64,000 nt of DNA from DATAMF01 sp964472565 (GCA_964472565.1 CAYYNB010000006.1:1-64000), one strand, 5' to 3'; positions 26,874 through 35,635 are shown, numbered from the stretch's first letter. Program-made: numbers and translations. Notes: generated by a model from the letters alone, not told the origin.

Positions 26874-27287
26874 ATGGCGAAAATTCTGATCGTTGAGGAT
26901 AACGTTGATCTGGCCGAAACCTATCGTGACTTTCTGGAATTTGCGGGCCATGTTGTCACGCTTGTGTATAATGGAACTGAGGCAATCGAGTATTTGATTC
27001 GTAGGCGGTTGGTACCCGATGTCATTATTCTGGATATGCAGTTGCCCGGAGACTCCGGAGTAGTCGTTCTCGGCCTTATCCGTGGTATGCCACGTCTCGT
27101 GCGGGCCAAAGTGATCATCGCCAGTGGGCACACCGATATTAGCCAGTGGGCAATTAAACAATGGGGTGCCGATCTGTTCCTGCAAAAACCGATCTCGTTA
27201 GAGGTACTCAAAAGGACGATTGATGACTTCAGCATTAGTTCCGCCTCCCCATCCTCAGGGTTATACTCCGAACTCCCAACCGCTTGA
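26874..27287 (+). CDS. Stand-alone response regulator receiver (third of three)
   Basis: The 137-residue receiver has EDN at 8-10, Asp54 in VIILDMQLPGDSG, serine in IIASGHTD and lysine in FLQKPIS. The short tail (SISSASPSSGLYSELPTA) is translated from DNA that also encodes the start of the next kinase in another frame. It begins 7 bases after the second receiver gene behind GAGGGAA. It has no output domain and probably works with the soluble kinase downstream. Confidence 0.88.
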   Translation: MAKILIVEDNVDLAETYRDFLEFAGHVVTLVYNGTEAIEYLIRRRLVPDVIILDMQLPGDSGVVVLGLIRGMPRLVRAKVIIASGHTDISQWAIKQWGADLFLQKPISLEVLKRTIDDFSISSASPSSGLYSELPTA

Positions 27288-28002
27288 CGTAGCGGCCCTG
27301 GTGCAGGTTATGCGGCAGATGTCGCATGACATGCGCGGTATTCTGGCAGTTTTGACGACCACCAGCGATATGCTGGTGCGTGGCATGTATGGGGAACTAT
27401 CCCCTCAACAGGCCCGTGCCAGTGAGCGTCTTCAGCGCAACAGTACGCTCTTAGTAAATTTACTTGACGATCTAATTACATTTATAAAGGCAGATGCAAA
27501 TCAACTCCCGCTGAATGCGCTTCCCTTTGATCCACGCATGTTGCTAACGGAGATACAAAAACAAACTTCTTCATTCGCCGAATCTAAGAGACTTAAGCTC
27601 AATTGGGTTGTTGGGACCAATCTGCCAGAAACATTGGTAGGTGATGTCTCTATTATCCGGCGTATCTTGTTAGCTCTGCTGTGGAATGCGCTGGGCTTTA
27701 CTGATGCGGGCGAAGTCTGGATGGATTCTAGTTGGACCGCCGATCAACAGTGGTTGATCACGGTTCGCGATAGCGGTTCCGGTATTCCGGCAGGTGATGA
27801 GCTAAAAATTTTTCAGCCGTTTTACCGGGGCGAAAAACGGCCTCAAATGCCTACCCCCGGTTTTGGATTAGGCTTGGCAATGGCTTCAAGGGTCGCGCAG
27901 CTTATGCATGGTCGTGTCAGCCTGGAACAAACTGGACCATCTGGCAGCATCTTCTGCCTACATTTACCCTTATCTATTGCTAAATCATCACTGATACCGT
28001 AA
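27223..28002 (+). CDS. Soluble histidine kinase
   Basis: This 259-residue protein has no membrane segment or sensor domain. A proline-rich start leads straight into the dimerisation helix with His35 (RQMSHDMRGILAVL). The ATPase domain has N-box LALLWNALGFTD, G1 DSGSGIP and G2 GFGLGLAMA. ATG 27223 lies inside the third receiver gene (65-base overlap) behind AAAAGGA. It may take its signal from one of the receivers or act as a phosphatase or phosphotransfer protein. No terminator is evident after it. Confidence 0.87.
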   Translation: MTSALVPPPHPQGYTPNSQPLDVAALVQVMRQMSHDMRGILAVLTTTSDMLVRGMYGELSPQQARASERLQRNSTLLVNLLDDLITFIKADANQLPLNALPFDPRMLLTEIQKQTSSFAESKRLKLNWVVGTNLPETLVGDVSIIRRILLALLWNALGFTDAGEVWMDSSWTADQQWLITVRDSGSGIPAGDELKIFQPFYRGEKRPQMPTPGFGLGLAMASRVAQLMHGRVSLEQTGPSGSIFCLHLPLSIAKSSLIP

Positions 28003-28403
28003 CACCCGAACTAAAGTATTGTGGCTGGATGCGTATATCAGCACCCAGTTCTGGACAATATTCTGGTATGTCGCAGGCAACGAAATATGGACAGCACAAA
28101 ATTGTGATTGACGATAAACATCACATTACCCTGTTTTTCTCTGCGATCAGTCCCTTCTATTCCGGCTGGAGTATCTAGTAGGGGCAGAATCGCTTTCTCC
28201 GTTCCAAGCCAGCCGTCATAAATTCCTTGCCTGAACTGAATCCCAGATGAATGAGGGTGGGGCATAAATAACCACCCTCCCATGTTCATTTTACTGGCGC
28301 TATACGCCTGGAACCTGATCGTGCTGTTGAATTTTCTCCATAATCGTTTGTTGGGTGTGGTCAAACCCCTGTGATTTATGTCCTACCCTCATAACTTAAC
28401 TGC
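28003..28403. other. Intergenic region with decayed fragments
   Basis: Before the promoter at 28404 lie short membrane-protein-like reading fragments: a frame from 28016 to a TGA near 28113 rich in W/F/Y, and another ending at TGA 28374 with ALYAWNLIVLLNF. They lie in different frames without starts, so they look like remnants. A MITE-like inverted-repeat pair (28251-28392) overlaps the second fragment. Confidence 0.3.
28251..28392. mobile_element. MITE-like element with 19-bp imperfect terminal inverted repeats
   Basis: The segment 28251-28269 and the reverse complement of 28374-28392 match at 17 of 19 positions (ATTTATG..C.ACCCTCAT). The 142-bp unit encodes nothing convincing. The right end recurs at 4084-4102 (GATTTATGTCCTAC.CTCA), so it belongs to a dispersed repeat. 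No clear target-site duplication was seen. Confidence 0.4.
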
Positions 28404-28432
28404 TTGACACAGAATTTTTGTCATGTTATGCT
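28404..28432 (+). promoter_or_regulatory. Strong sigma70-type promoter of the Dpp-type operon
   Basis: TTGACA (28404-28409) and TATGCT (28427-28432) are 17 bases apart. A start site near 28439 falls inside LacI-type operator 1, so a bound repressor would block initiation. Confidence 0.75.
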
Positions 28433-28435
28433 GAT

Positions 28436-28449
28436 TACAAGCGTTTGCA
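28436..28449. promoter_or_regulatory. LacI-family operator 1
   Basis: The sequence TACAAGCGTTTGCA has the central CG and flanking A/T and GC pattern of LacI/PurR/CcpA-type operators. It lies immediately downstream of the -10. Confidence 0.65.
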
Positions 28450-28565
28450 GAAATCATTATCCAGGGAAATGTTTAGATTATTCTGTCTAAACTTATCTGG
28501 GGTTCTTTATAAACGAGGATAACCGTCTCTTTTAAAGGCTGTTGTTTTCTTTTTGGACTTTTAAC

Positions 28566-28579
28566 TGCAAGCGTTTGCA
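28566..28579. promoter_or_regulatory. LacI-family operator 2
   Basis: TGCAAGCGTTTGCA is a 14-bp palindrome with a single mismatched pair, sharing 12 consecutive bases with operator 1. The centres are 130 bp apart, compatible with DNA looping by a tetrameric LacI protein. Confidence 0.7.
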
Positions 28580-29147
28580 AAAATTTATAGTTTCAGAAGT
28601 GTTCAATGAAACGTTCAAAATTAAATCCTAAAGCTTCCGTCCATCATACTATCCATCATCCTGGCGTATCCATAACCCGACCTACGCTGAACAGTAAGTG
28701 TGTAGTGCCCAGGGATAGCCAATTTTCCCCCTATGTCTACAAACTAGGTTCTATAATTCAGATTCACTGGGTGCCAGGCGAGCATATCAAACACGACAAA
28801 CACGCGTGTCCTTCGACTTATCCGATTAGACACACGACTAGTTAAGCCTATTCCAAAATCAGGTGCGCTTTTGCCTGATGAGAGCAGGAAGTCCGCCAGA
28901 CAAGAGACCTCGCCAAAGATTCTTATTCGGCGGAATTCCTACTGTGCAGCAACAAGAGAGGAGGTGCCTTTCAACCAAAGAGACAAGTGCTCGACCAGTC
29001 TCCTCTAGGCTACGGTTCTCGTTGCCGGTTTGTCTATTATATCAGCAGCGGAACAGTCTATATAGAGTCTTTCTCTGGCGAGCCTGTCGATAAATATTTT
29101 CCGTTTCAGATGTGATAGAAGTTTGGTTAGTTCTGAAGGAGATGAAG

Positions 29148-31127
29148 ATGTTAAATCGTACAGTTGCCCGCTTAGCATTTGCGGCAATAACAATAGCTCT
29201 GATTCTGAGCTTTGTTGCAATCCCTGCAAGTCAAATCAATGCCCAAGGTGGAACCTATAAAGAATCACCTATGTTGGCTGCACGCGTTGAGGCAGGAGAA
29301 CTGCCTCCGGTCGATGAGCGTCTTCCCGAAAGCCCCATGGTGATCGAACCCTTTAATGAAACCGGGGTGTACGGTGGTGAGCTGCGTTTCGGCTTCCAGG
29401 GCGACAACCCTGGTTGGGGCGGCATGTGGTATACGGCGGGTTGGGAAAACCTGGCAATCTGGAAAGCTGACTTTTCGGGTGTTATGCCCAATATTGCGGA
29501 GAGCTGGGAAGTCAGTGATGATGTGACCCAGTACACCTTCCATCTGCGCAAGGGCCTCAAGTGGTCGGATGGGGTGGACTTCAACGCTGATGACATCATG
29601 TTCTATATCGAAGATGTCTTGTTTGATCCCGATATCAGCGAATCTGGTCCAGTAGCTGACTGGCTGCCGCGCGAAAACACTGAGGGATTTAAGGCTGAGA
29701 AAATTGACGACTACACGGTCAAATTCACCTTCGCCAAGCCCTATGGCACTTTCCTCTATAATCTAGCCAAGTGGGATGGCCGTCATATCACCTTCTTCCC
29801 CAAGCACTTCCTGATGCAGTACCACAAGAAATACAATCCCGATGTTGACTCCCTGGTAGCCGGTGAAGATGGTGTTGAAGACTGGGTCGGCCTGTTCAAT
29901 AAATATGCTTGCGGCCCCAGCGATGACACGCAAAACTACTTCCGCTATCCACAGCGCCCCACGCTCTTCCCCTGGATCGTCACTGAACCGTTGGGAACGG
30001 GCACACAGGTTAAAATGGAACGGAATCCCTACTACTGGAAAGTTGACTCCGAAGGCAACCAACTGCCCTATATTGACACCGTGCTGGGTATGACCTATAA
30101 GGACAATCAAAGCCGTACTTTTGCCATGCTGAACGGCGACCTCGACTACATCAAAGACCCCTCCAATGAAGACCGCATTCTCTTCTTTGATGCGGTTGAC
30201 GCGGGCGACCCATTGGCAGTCAATACGCAAATTTCCGACGGTGCCAACACACTCTCCATCCACTTCAACCGCACCATTGCCGATCCCTTGAAATCTGAAC
30301 TCTTTGCGAATAAAGATTTCCGCATCGGTATGTCCTACGCAATCAATCGTCCAGAACTCATTGAAATTGTTTACAGCGGTCAGGGTACACCCGCACAGGT
30401 TGCCCCACTGGAATCTTCACCGCTGTACAACGAACAGCTTGCGACCCAGTACACTGAATATAATGTCGATCTGGCGAATGAATACCTGGATAAAGTACTG
30501 CCAGAAAAGGACAGCGAAGGCTTCCGTCTGGGATCCGATGGTAACCGCTTGAGCATCGTCCTGACGGTTGTGAACGACTTGTCCTATGGTGGAAACTATG
30601 TGCAGATCGCTGAACTGCTGATTGGCTACTGGAAAGCCGTTGGCGTTGAAGTGAACCTCAATTCGGTTGCCAATCAGGTTTTCACCGAATCCTACATGGA
30701 AGACAATCAGATCGAAGCGACTGTCTACACCGGTGAAGGTGGTGCAGGCATTACCGGAATTCTCGATTCCCGTTATTATGTCCCCGGTGACTACTTTGGG
30801 ATGTACGGCCAGGGTTGGTATTTCTGGCGCGTCAAAGACACGACGGGTGCCGTTCAGGTCGAAATGCCTGCCGATATCCTCGCTATTCGTCAACAATTCG
30901 AAACTCAAGTTCTGACTCAGCCCACGCAGGAAGCCCAGATTGAAGCGATGAAAGAAATTCTTCAGATCGCGGCAGATCAGTTCTGGGTAATTGGTATTGC
31001 CCGTAATGGCCCCGGCTATCAGGTCTTCAGCTCTCGTCTCGGCAACCAGCCAGCAGAGTGGGTTGGCGGCTGGATTTCCGGTGTCCAGAAGATCACATTC
31101 CCTGAGCAGTGGTATCTCAAAGAATAG
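29148..31127 (+). CDS. Family 5 solute-binding protein (oligosaccharide or peptide)
   Basis: This 659-residue exported protein has a signal peptide (LAFAAITIALILSFVAIPASQINAQ). The SBP_bac_5 fold shows the conserved NIAESWEVSDDVTQYTFHLRKGLKWSDG and FNADDIMFYIED. Family 5 proteins bind oligopeptides, nickel or, in many thermophiles and Chloroflexota, oligosaccharides such as cellobiose. The LacI-type operators upstream favour sugar. Start 29148 has AAGGAG six bases before it; ATG 29142 abuts that RBS and is less likely. No lipobox is visible. Confidence 0.88.
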   Translation: MLNRTVARLAFAAITIALILSFVAIPASQINAQGGTYKESPMLAARVEAGELPPVDERLPESPMVIEPFNETGVYGGELRFGFQGDNPGWGGMWYTAGWENLAIWKADFSGVMPNIAESWEVSDDVTQYTFHLRKGLKWSDGVDFNADDIMFYIEDVLFDPDISESGPVADWLPRENTEGFKAEKIDDYTVKFTFAKPYGTFLYNLAKWDGRHITFFPKHFLMQYHKKYNPDVDSLVAGEDGVEDWVGLFNKYACGPSDDTQNYFRYPQRPTLFPWIVTEPLGTGTQVKMERNPYYWKVDSEGNQLPYIDTVLGMTYKDNQSRTFAMLNGDLDYIKDPSNEDRILFFDAVDAGDPLAVNTQISDGANTLSIHFNRTIADPLKSELFANKDFRIGMSYAINRPELIEIVYSGQGTPAQVAPLESSPLYNEQLATQYTEYNVDLANEYLDKVLPEKDSEGFRLGSDGNRLSIVLTVVNDLSYGGNYVQIAELLIGYWKAVGVEVNLNSVANQVFTESYMEDNQIEATVYTGEGGAGITGILDSRYYVPGDYFGMYGQGWYFWRVKDTTGAVQVEMPADILAIRQQFETQVLTQPTQEAQIEAMKEILQIAADQFWVIGIARNGPGYQVFSSRLGNQPAEWVGGWISGVQKITFPEQWYLKE

Positions 31128-31147
31128 TAAATCGTCAATGTGCTTAG

Positions 31148-31183
31148 GTTATACCTCTCAGTCGAAAGGCTGAGGGGTATAAC
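31148..31183 (+). terminator. Hairpin between binding-protein and permease genes
   Basis: A 14-bp stem (31148-31161 with 31170-31183, one G-U pair) with an 8-base loop is followed by TTCTTTCTTG. It should partly terminate transcription after the binding-protein gene. Confidence 0.8.
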
Positions 31184-31247
31184 TTCTTTCTTGTATGAGT
31201 GTTTGGCATCAATCACCACAGCGTAGAGTCTGTAAGGAAGTGTATCT

Positions 31248-32237
31248 ATGTGGCAATATCTTGCGCGCCGCTTTGTTTATATGATCTTTACCATCTGGAT
31301 TATTTCACTGGTCTCCTTTGCCGTGATCCAACTTCCTCCAGGCGATTATGTTACCAGTATGATTTCGCAGATGTATGCCTCTGGTGGACAAAACATGCCA
31401 CCAGAATATATTACACAATTACGCGAACAATATGGCTTGGATGAACCCGCACATCTCCAATATTATAAATGGATTCGTAAAATTGTTTTGCATGGCGAAT
31501 TTGGCTATTCGTTCATCTATCGCGAAGACTCGCGAGAAATGATTTTTGCCCGGCTACCGGTAACGTTTGCCATATCCGCTTTTTCAATGCTTTTCATTTG
31601 GATCATGGCGATACCTATTGGTGTTTTTTCGGCGGCGCATCAATATTCCATTGGAGATTATGTTTTCACCTTCATTGGTTTTATTGGGTTAGCCGTCCCC
31701 AGTTTTTTGATGGCGCTTATCTTAATGTTTATCAGTTATAAATATTTTGACCGAGCCATGATCGGTCTGTTTTCAGTCGAATATGCCGACGCCCCCTGGA
31801 GTATCGAAAAATTTATCGATATGCTCAAGCACCTGTGGATTCCCGTTATCATCATCGGGACCGGGGGGACAGCCGGTATGATTCGCACCATGCGGGCGAA
31901 CTTGCTCGATGAACTAAATCGACCCTATGTGGATACTGCTCGTGCCAAAGGAGTATCCGAAAGTCGCCTGCTGTGGAAATATCCCGTGCGCCATGCATTG
32001 AATCCTTTTGTCAGCACAATCGGTTGGGTGCTGCCCGGATTGGTTGGCGGCGAGGTAATTGTGTCCGTTGTGCTCAACCTTCCCACATCTGGCCCTGTAA
32101 TCTTTGACTCGCTGATGAAACAGGATATGTACATGGCCGCCGGGTTTATTTTGATGGTTAGCACCTTAACCGTGATTGGTACTTTTATCTCTGACCTTCT
32201 GCTAGTCTGGCTCGATCCACGTATTCGACTCACCTAG
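31248..32237 (+). CDS. Dpp/Opp-type ABC permease, DppB-like
   Basis: The 329-residue inner-membrane protein starts with the DppB hallmark MWQYLARRFVYMIFTIWIISLVSFAVIQLPPGDY. It has six membrane segments and the coupling-loop motif PYVDTARAKGVSESRLLWKYPVRHALNPF near residue 225. It forms the transmembrane channel with the DppC-like subunit encoded 58 bases downstream. The RBS GTAAGGAAG lies just upstream of ATG. Length and motif positions are normal for the family. Confidence 0.92.
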   Translation: MWQYLARRFVYMIFTIWIISLVSFAVIQLPPGDYVTSMISQMYASGGQNMPPEYITQLREQYGLDEPAHLQYYKWIRKIVLHGEFGYSFIYREDSREMIFARLPVTFAISAFSMLFIWIMAIPIGVFSAAHQYSIGDYVFTFIGFIGLAVPSFLMALILMFISYKYFDRAMIGLFSVEYADAPWSIEKFIDMLKHLWIPVIIIGTGGTAGMIRTMRANLLDELNRPYVDTARAKGVSESRLLWKYPVRHALNPFVSTIGWVLPGLVGGEVIVSVVLNLPTSGPVIFDSLMKQDMYMAAGFILMVSTLTVIGTFISDLLLVWLDPRIRLT

Positions 32238-32295
32238 CTGATTTCGTCTGCGGGCCTTCAACTAATAGAACCACTGTGTTTTTGGAGAGAGAAAT

Positions 32296-33492
32296 ATGAA
32301 TGTAACGGTATCACAAGACTCCATTGATCAGGTACTACAGCCAGACGGAACAGCGATCCCGCCAGATGTGCTAGATACCGAAAATCTCAAGATTGATGTC
32401 GCGACTCAGTGGCAGTTGATGTGGTGGAAATTTCGGCGGCATCGACTGGCAAATATCAGTGCCGTGATAGTGCTATTTTATTACTTCGTGGCGATCTTTG
32501 CTGAATTCTTTGCGCCCTATCAATCGACTGACTATATCGCGGAGTATGTTTATTCTCCGCCGCAGCCTATTCATTTTTTCGATGATGGTACGTTTAAACC
32601 GCACGTTAAAGGGCTTACCTTCACTCGTGACGAACGTTCATTTAAAAAGATTTGGTCCGTTGATGATAGCCAGGTGATTCCGATACGTTTCTTTGCGAAG
32701 GGATCAGAATATAAGGTTGGCCTTCACTGGACCAAGATTCCCCTGATCAAGGAATTATATGTGACACTTGATCGTCATCTGATCGGACCTGTCGATAAGG
32801 CCCAACCCATGTACTTGATGGGTGCCGACAAGAGTGGCCGTGACATCTTTTCCCGTATGATTCATAGCAGCAGAATTTCATTGAGCGTTGGATTGTTTGG
32901 TGTCGCACTGTCGATGATACTCGGTATCGTGCTAGGTGGTCTATCAGGCTTACTGGGTGGTGGGGTCGATACGATCATTCAGCGTTTGATTGAGATTATG
33001 ATGTCGATTCCCATGCTGCCTATCATGCTCGCCATCGCTGCTGTGGTGCCTCCTAACTGGACTGCGCTCCGTGTTTATTTCATCATTACCATTATCCTGG
33101 CCTTTACAAGTTGGACCGGTCTTGCCCGTGTAGTACGTGGTAAATTCCTCGCTCTACGTGAAGAAGACTTTATCCTTGCGGCTCGCCTGGATGGCACAGG
33201 TCGATTTCGCCTGATATTCAGCCATATGCTGCCATCATTTTATAGTCACATCATCGCCTCACTGACTCTGGCGCTGCCGGGCATGATCCTGGGAGAAACC
33301 GCGCTTAGCTTTTTGGGTGTAGGGTTGCGTCCTCCTGTAGTCAGTTGGGGCGTGATGCTGCAAGAAACCCAAAAAGTCGCCGTTTTAGCATTATATCCCT
33401 GGCTGTTGTGGCCGGCGGTAGCAGTTATTATTGTGGTACTGGCGTTTAATTTCCTCGGCGATGGTTTGCGCGACGCCGCTGACCCATACTAG
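32296..33492 (+). CDS. Dpp/Opp-type ABC permease, DppC-like, enlarged first loop
   Basis: This 398-residue protein is about 100 residues longer than a typical DppC. The extra sequence sits between the first membrane segment (ISAVIVLFYYFVAIFAEFFAPY, about residues 55-76) and the core permease. It ends just before the conserved LMGADKSGRDIFSRMI (about 175). The coupling motif DFILAARLDGTGRFRLIFSHMLPS is intact. Similar loop extensions occur in DppC proteins of sugar-associated systems. The role of the loop on the outer face is unknown; contact with the binding protein is plausible. Confidence 0.9.
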   Translation: MNVTVSQDSIDQVLQPDGTAIPPDVLDTENLKIDVATQWQLMWWKFRRHRLANISAVIVLFYYFVAIFAEFFAPYQSTDYIAEYVYSPPQPIHFFDDGTFKPHVKGLTFTRDERSFKKIWSVDDSQVIPIRFFAKGSEYKVGLHWTKIPLIKELYVTLDRHLIGPVDKAQPMYLMGADKSGRDIFSRMIHSSRISLSVGLFGVALSMILGIVLGGLSGLLGGGVDTIIQRLIEIMMSIPMLPIMLAIAAVVPPNWTALRVYFIITIILAFTSWTGLARVVRGKFLALREEDFILAARLDGTGRFRLIFSHMLPSFYSHIIASLTLALPGMILGETALSFLGVGLRPPVVSWGVMLQETQKVAVLALYPWLLWPAVAVIIVVLAFNFLGDGLRDAADPY

Positions 33493-33507
33493 AAAATAGA
33501 GGTTCGT

Positions 33508-34551
33508 ATGGTTGATACATTATTGGAAGTTTGCGATCTCCTGATACATTTTTTTACCGACGAGGGGGTTGTGAAAGCGGTCGATGGAGTCAATCTAACG
33601 ATTCCGCGGGGCAAAACAATATGTTTAGTGGGTGAAAGCGGATGTGGCAAAAGTGTAACAGCGCGCGCTTTTCTTCAGATCATCCGTAAACCCGGACGAA
33701 TTGTTTCCGGTCAAATGCTTTATCACCAGCAGCGGCCTGATGGGTCTACCGAAGTGATCGACTTGGCTAAACTGCCGCCCAAAGGGGATGCCATCCGCAA
33801 AATTCGGGGCAAAGAAATCTCCATGATTTTCCAGGAGCCAATGACCTCGTTGAGTTTGATGCATACGGTGGGTAATCAGATTACGGAGGCCATCCTGCTC
33901 CATGAAAAAACGAGCAAGCTGGAGGCGCGGAAGCGCGCCATCGACTTACTTCAGCGTGTCGGCATCCCCCGTCCCGATCGACTGATAGATGAGTATCCAT
34001 TCCGGTTAAGCGGTGGGATGCGACAGCGCGCCATGATTGCAATGGCCTTGTCTTGTAATCCAACCATGCTTATTGCCGACGAACCAACAACTGCACTGGA
34101 TGTGACAACCCAGGCACAAATTCTCGATCTCCTTCTCGATTTGCAGCATCAATCCAATATGTCCCTTTTGTTTATCACGCATGATTTAGGTGTGGTCGCT
34201 GAAATTGCCGATGAGGTTGCCGTCATGTACCTGGGCCGGATCGTCGAACAAAGCGATGCGGTGACTATCTTTAATTCACCTAAACATCCCTATACCCAGG
34301 CACTCTTGAAATCAATTCCTAAAGTTGCCATGAAACGGGAAGAGTTAGCCCCGATCAAAGGCATGGTGCCTAGCCCATTCCGTCGCCCAACCGGTTGTGT
34401 CTTTCATCCACGCTGTTCACAACGAATGGATGAATGCTCACAGACAGACCCTGTGGCAACCCAGGTCGATGCAAATCATATGGTACGTTGTCTGTTATAT
34501 CAAAATGCCTCAGCAGTGAAGACAAATGTGGGGACTGTAGCACATGATTAA
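33508..34551 (+). CDS. Dpp/Opp-type ABC ATPase, DppD-like
   Basis: The 347-residue ATPase has Walker A GESGCGKS (about 43-50), signature LSGGMRQRAMIAMAL, Walker B LIADEPTTALD and switch FITHDLGVVAEIAD. The C-terminal oligopeptide_HPY region holds a cysteine cluster (GCVFHPRC...C) that binds an iron-sulfur cluster in some relatives. It heterodimerises with the next gene product. It starts 15 bases after the DppC-like gene and overlaps the next ATPase gene by 8 bases. Confidence 0.93.
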   Translation: MVDTLLEVCDLLIHFFTDEGVVKAVDGVNLTIPRGKTICLVGESGCGKSVTARAFLQIIRKPGRIVSGQMLYHQQRPDGSTEVIDLAKLPPKGDAIRKIRGKEISMIFQEPMTSLSLMHTVGNQITEAILLHEKTSKLEARKRAIDLLQRVGIPRPDRLIDEYPFRLSGGMRQRAMIAMALSCNPTMLIADEPTTALDVTTQAQILDLLLDLQHQSNMSLLFITHDLGVVAEIADEVAVMYLGRIVEQSDAVTIFNSPKHPYTQALLKSIPKVAMKREELAPIKGMVPSPFRRPTGCVFHPRCSQRMDECSQTDPVATQVDANHMVRCLLYQNASAVKTNVGTVAHD

Positions 34552-35635
34552 TCAGGTTGATCAAGCGAGTGCAGAAGGCACACGGGCCGAAGATAGCAAC
34601 CCAATACTGGTTGATATACGTGATCTGAAAATGCATTATGCGATCACTGAGGGTATTTTTGCGCGCTCCAAAGGCTTTACGAGAGCCGTTGATGGTGTCA
34701 GTTTTGCCATTCGCCGTGGAGAGACATTAGGCCTGGTGGGAGAAAGTGGCTGTGGGAAAACGACGGTGGGGCGCTGTTTGGTCAGAGCTTATACCCCAAC
34801 CGCAGGCCAAATGCTCTATCATAAAGCCCTGGAGGAGTCAACGACCCATCAAAAGGAAGTCGTTGATTTAGCCAAACTGGAACCCAAGCATTTGAAACCT
34901 TTCCGGCGTGAAATTCGGATGATTTTTCAAGACCCCTACTCGTCCCTGAACCCTCGCATGACGGTTCTTGAGAACATTACAGAAGCCTTGAAAGCTAATA
35001 AAATGGCGTCGCTCTCCGAAATGAAGGAGCGGGCCAGCTATTTGCTCAAGCGCGTTGGACTTCGCCCCGAATATATGGTGCGATATCCGCACGCCTTCAG
35101 TGGGGGGGAACGCCAACGGATTGTCATTGCCCGTGCCTTAGTGACCAATCCCCGGCTTATTATTGCGGATGAGGCTGTATCGGCGCTTGATGTTTCGGTT
35201 CGTGCCCAGATTCTTAATTTAATGGAAGAGCTTCAGACCGATTTCGATTTAACCTATTTATTTATTTCTCACGATCTGAGCGTTATTCGCCATATCTGTG
35301 ATCGGGTCGTGGTCATGTATGTCGGTAAAATTGTTGAGATTGCGGAAGGCCTTGATATTTATATCAATCCCAAACATCCCTACACCGAAGCCTTGATGTC
35401 CGCCGTACCGATCTCAAATCCACTCCAACGCGAGCGAAGCCAGCGGATCCATTTGAAGGGCGAAGTTGCCGATCCATCAAATCCACCGTCGGGCTGTTAC
35501 TTCCATCCTCGCTGCCAATATGCCCAGGAGCGTTGTCACGTTGAAGAACCCACACTGCGTAACCTGGATAGCGGGCATTTTATCGCGTGTCATTTCGCTG
35601 AAGAATTAAACCTGCGCGGAGCCGTTATGGTATAG
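34544..35635 (+). CDS. Dpp/Opp-type ABC ATPase, DppF-like
   Basis: This 363-residue ATPase has Walker A GESGCGKTT, signature FSGGERQRIVIARALV, Walker B LIIADEAVSALDVS and switch FISHDLSVI. The conserved DppF phrase IFQDPYSSLNPRMTV and a C-terminal cysteine cluster (GCYFHPRCQYAQERC) are present. In Walker B the usual DEPTSALD reads DEAVSALD, a common DppF variant that keeps the catalytic glutamate. It completes the five-subunit importer. Confidence 0.93.
   Translation: MINQVDQASAEGTRAEDSNPILVDIRDLKMHYAITEGIFARSKGFTRAVDGVSFAIRRGETLGLVGESGCGKTTVGRCLVRAYTPTAGQMLYHKALEESTTHQKEVVDLAKLEPKHLKPFRREIRMIFQDPYSSLNPRMTVLENITEALKANKMASLSEMKERASYLLKRVGLRPEYMVRYPHAFSGGERQRIVIARALVTNPRLIIADEAVSALDVSVRAQILNLMEELQTDFDLTYLFISHDLSVIRHICDRVVVMYVGKIVEIAEGLDIYINPKHPYTEALMSAVPISNPLQRERSQRIHLKGEVADPSNPPSGCYFHPRCQYAQERCHVEEPTLRNLDSGHFIACHFAEELNLRGAVMV

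Larger units (their letters stand above)
28433..29147 (+). other. ~700-nt leader of the Dpp-type operon, structured
   Basis: Between the promoter and the binding-protein start there is no recognisable gene. A hairpin ATCAGG/CCTGAT (28858-28863 with 28874-28879) is followed by a larger stem GGAAGTCCGCC/GGCGGAATTCC (28887-28897 with 28929-28939; 10 of 11 pairs, 31-nt loop). No known riboswitch, T-box, tmRNA, SRP or RNase P signature was matched. It may be an attenuator, an unknown cis-RNA or a separate small RNA. Confidence 0.4.

Noticed and set aside
28253..28279. GAGGGTGG/CCACCCTC stem considered as terminator of the signalling operon
   Set aside because: It lies 250 bases beyond the last gene without a T-tract and forms part of the MITE-like end.
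28038..28364. 108-codon minus-strand ORF
   Set aside because: It overlaps the inverted-repeat element and plus-strand fragments, has no RBS and no family resemblance.
28606..28845. 79-codon ORF in the leader of the Dpp-type operon
   Set aside because: No RBS, odd composition (many His, Pro and Ser) and no recognisable motif.
28881..28900. AGGAAGTCCGCC resembling the RNase P RNA GAGGAAAGTCC motif
   Set aside because: The other universal RNase P elements (ACAGAAA and its pairing partners, P4) are absent, and the segment pairs with a nearby complementary arm instead.
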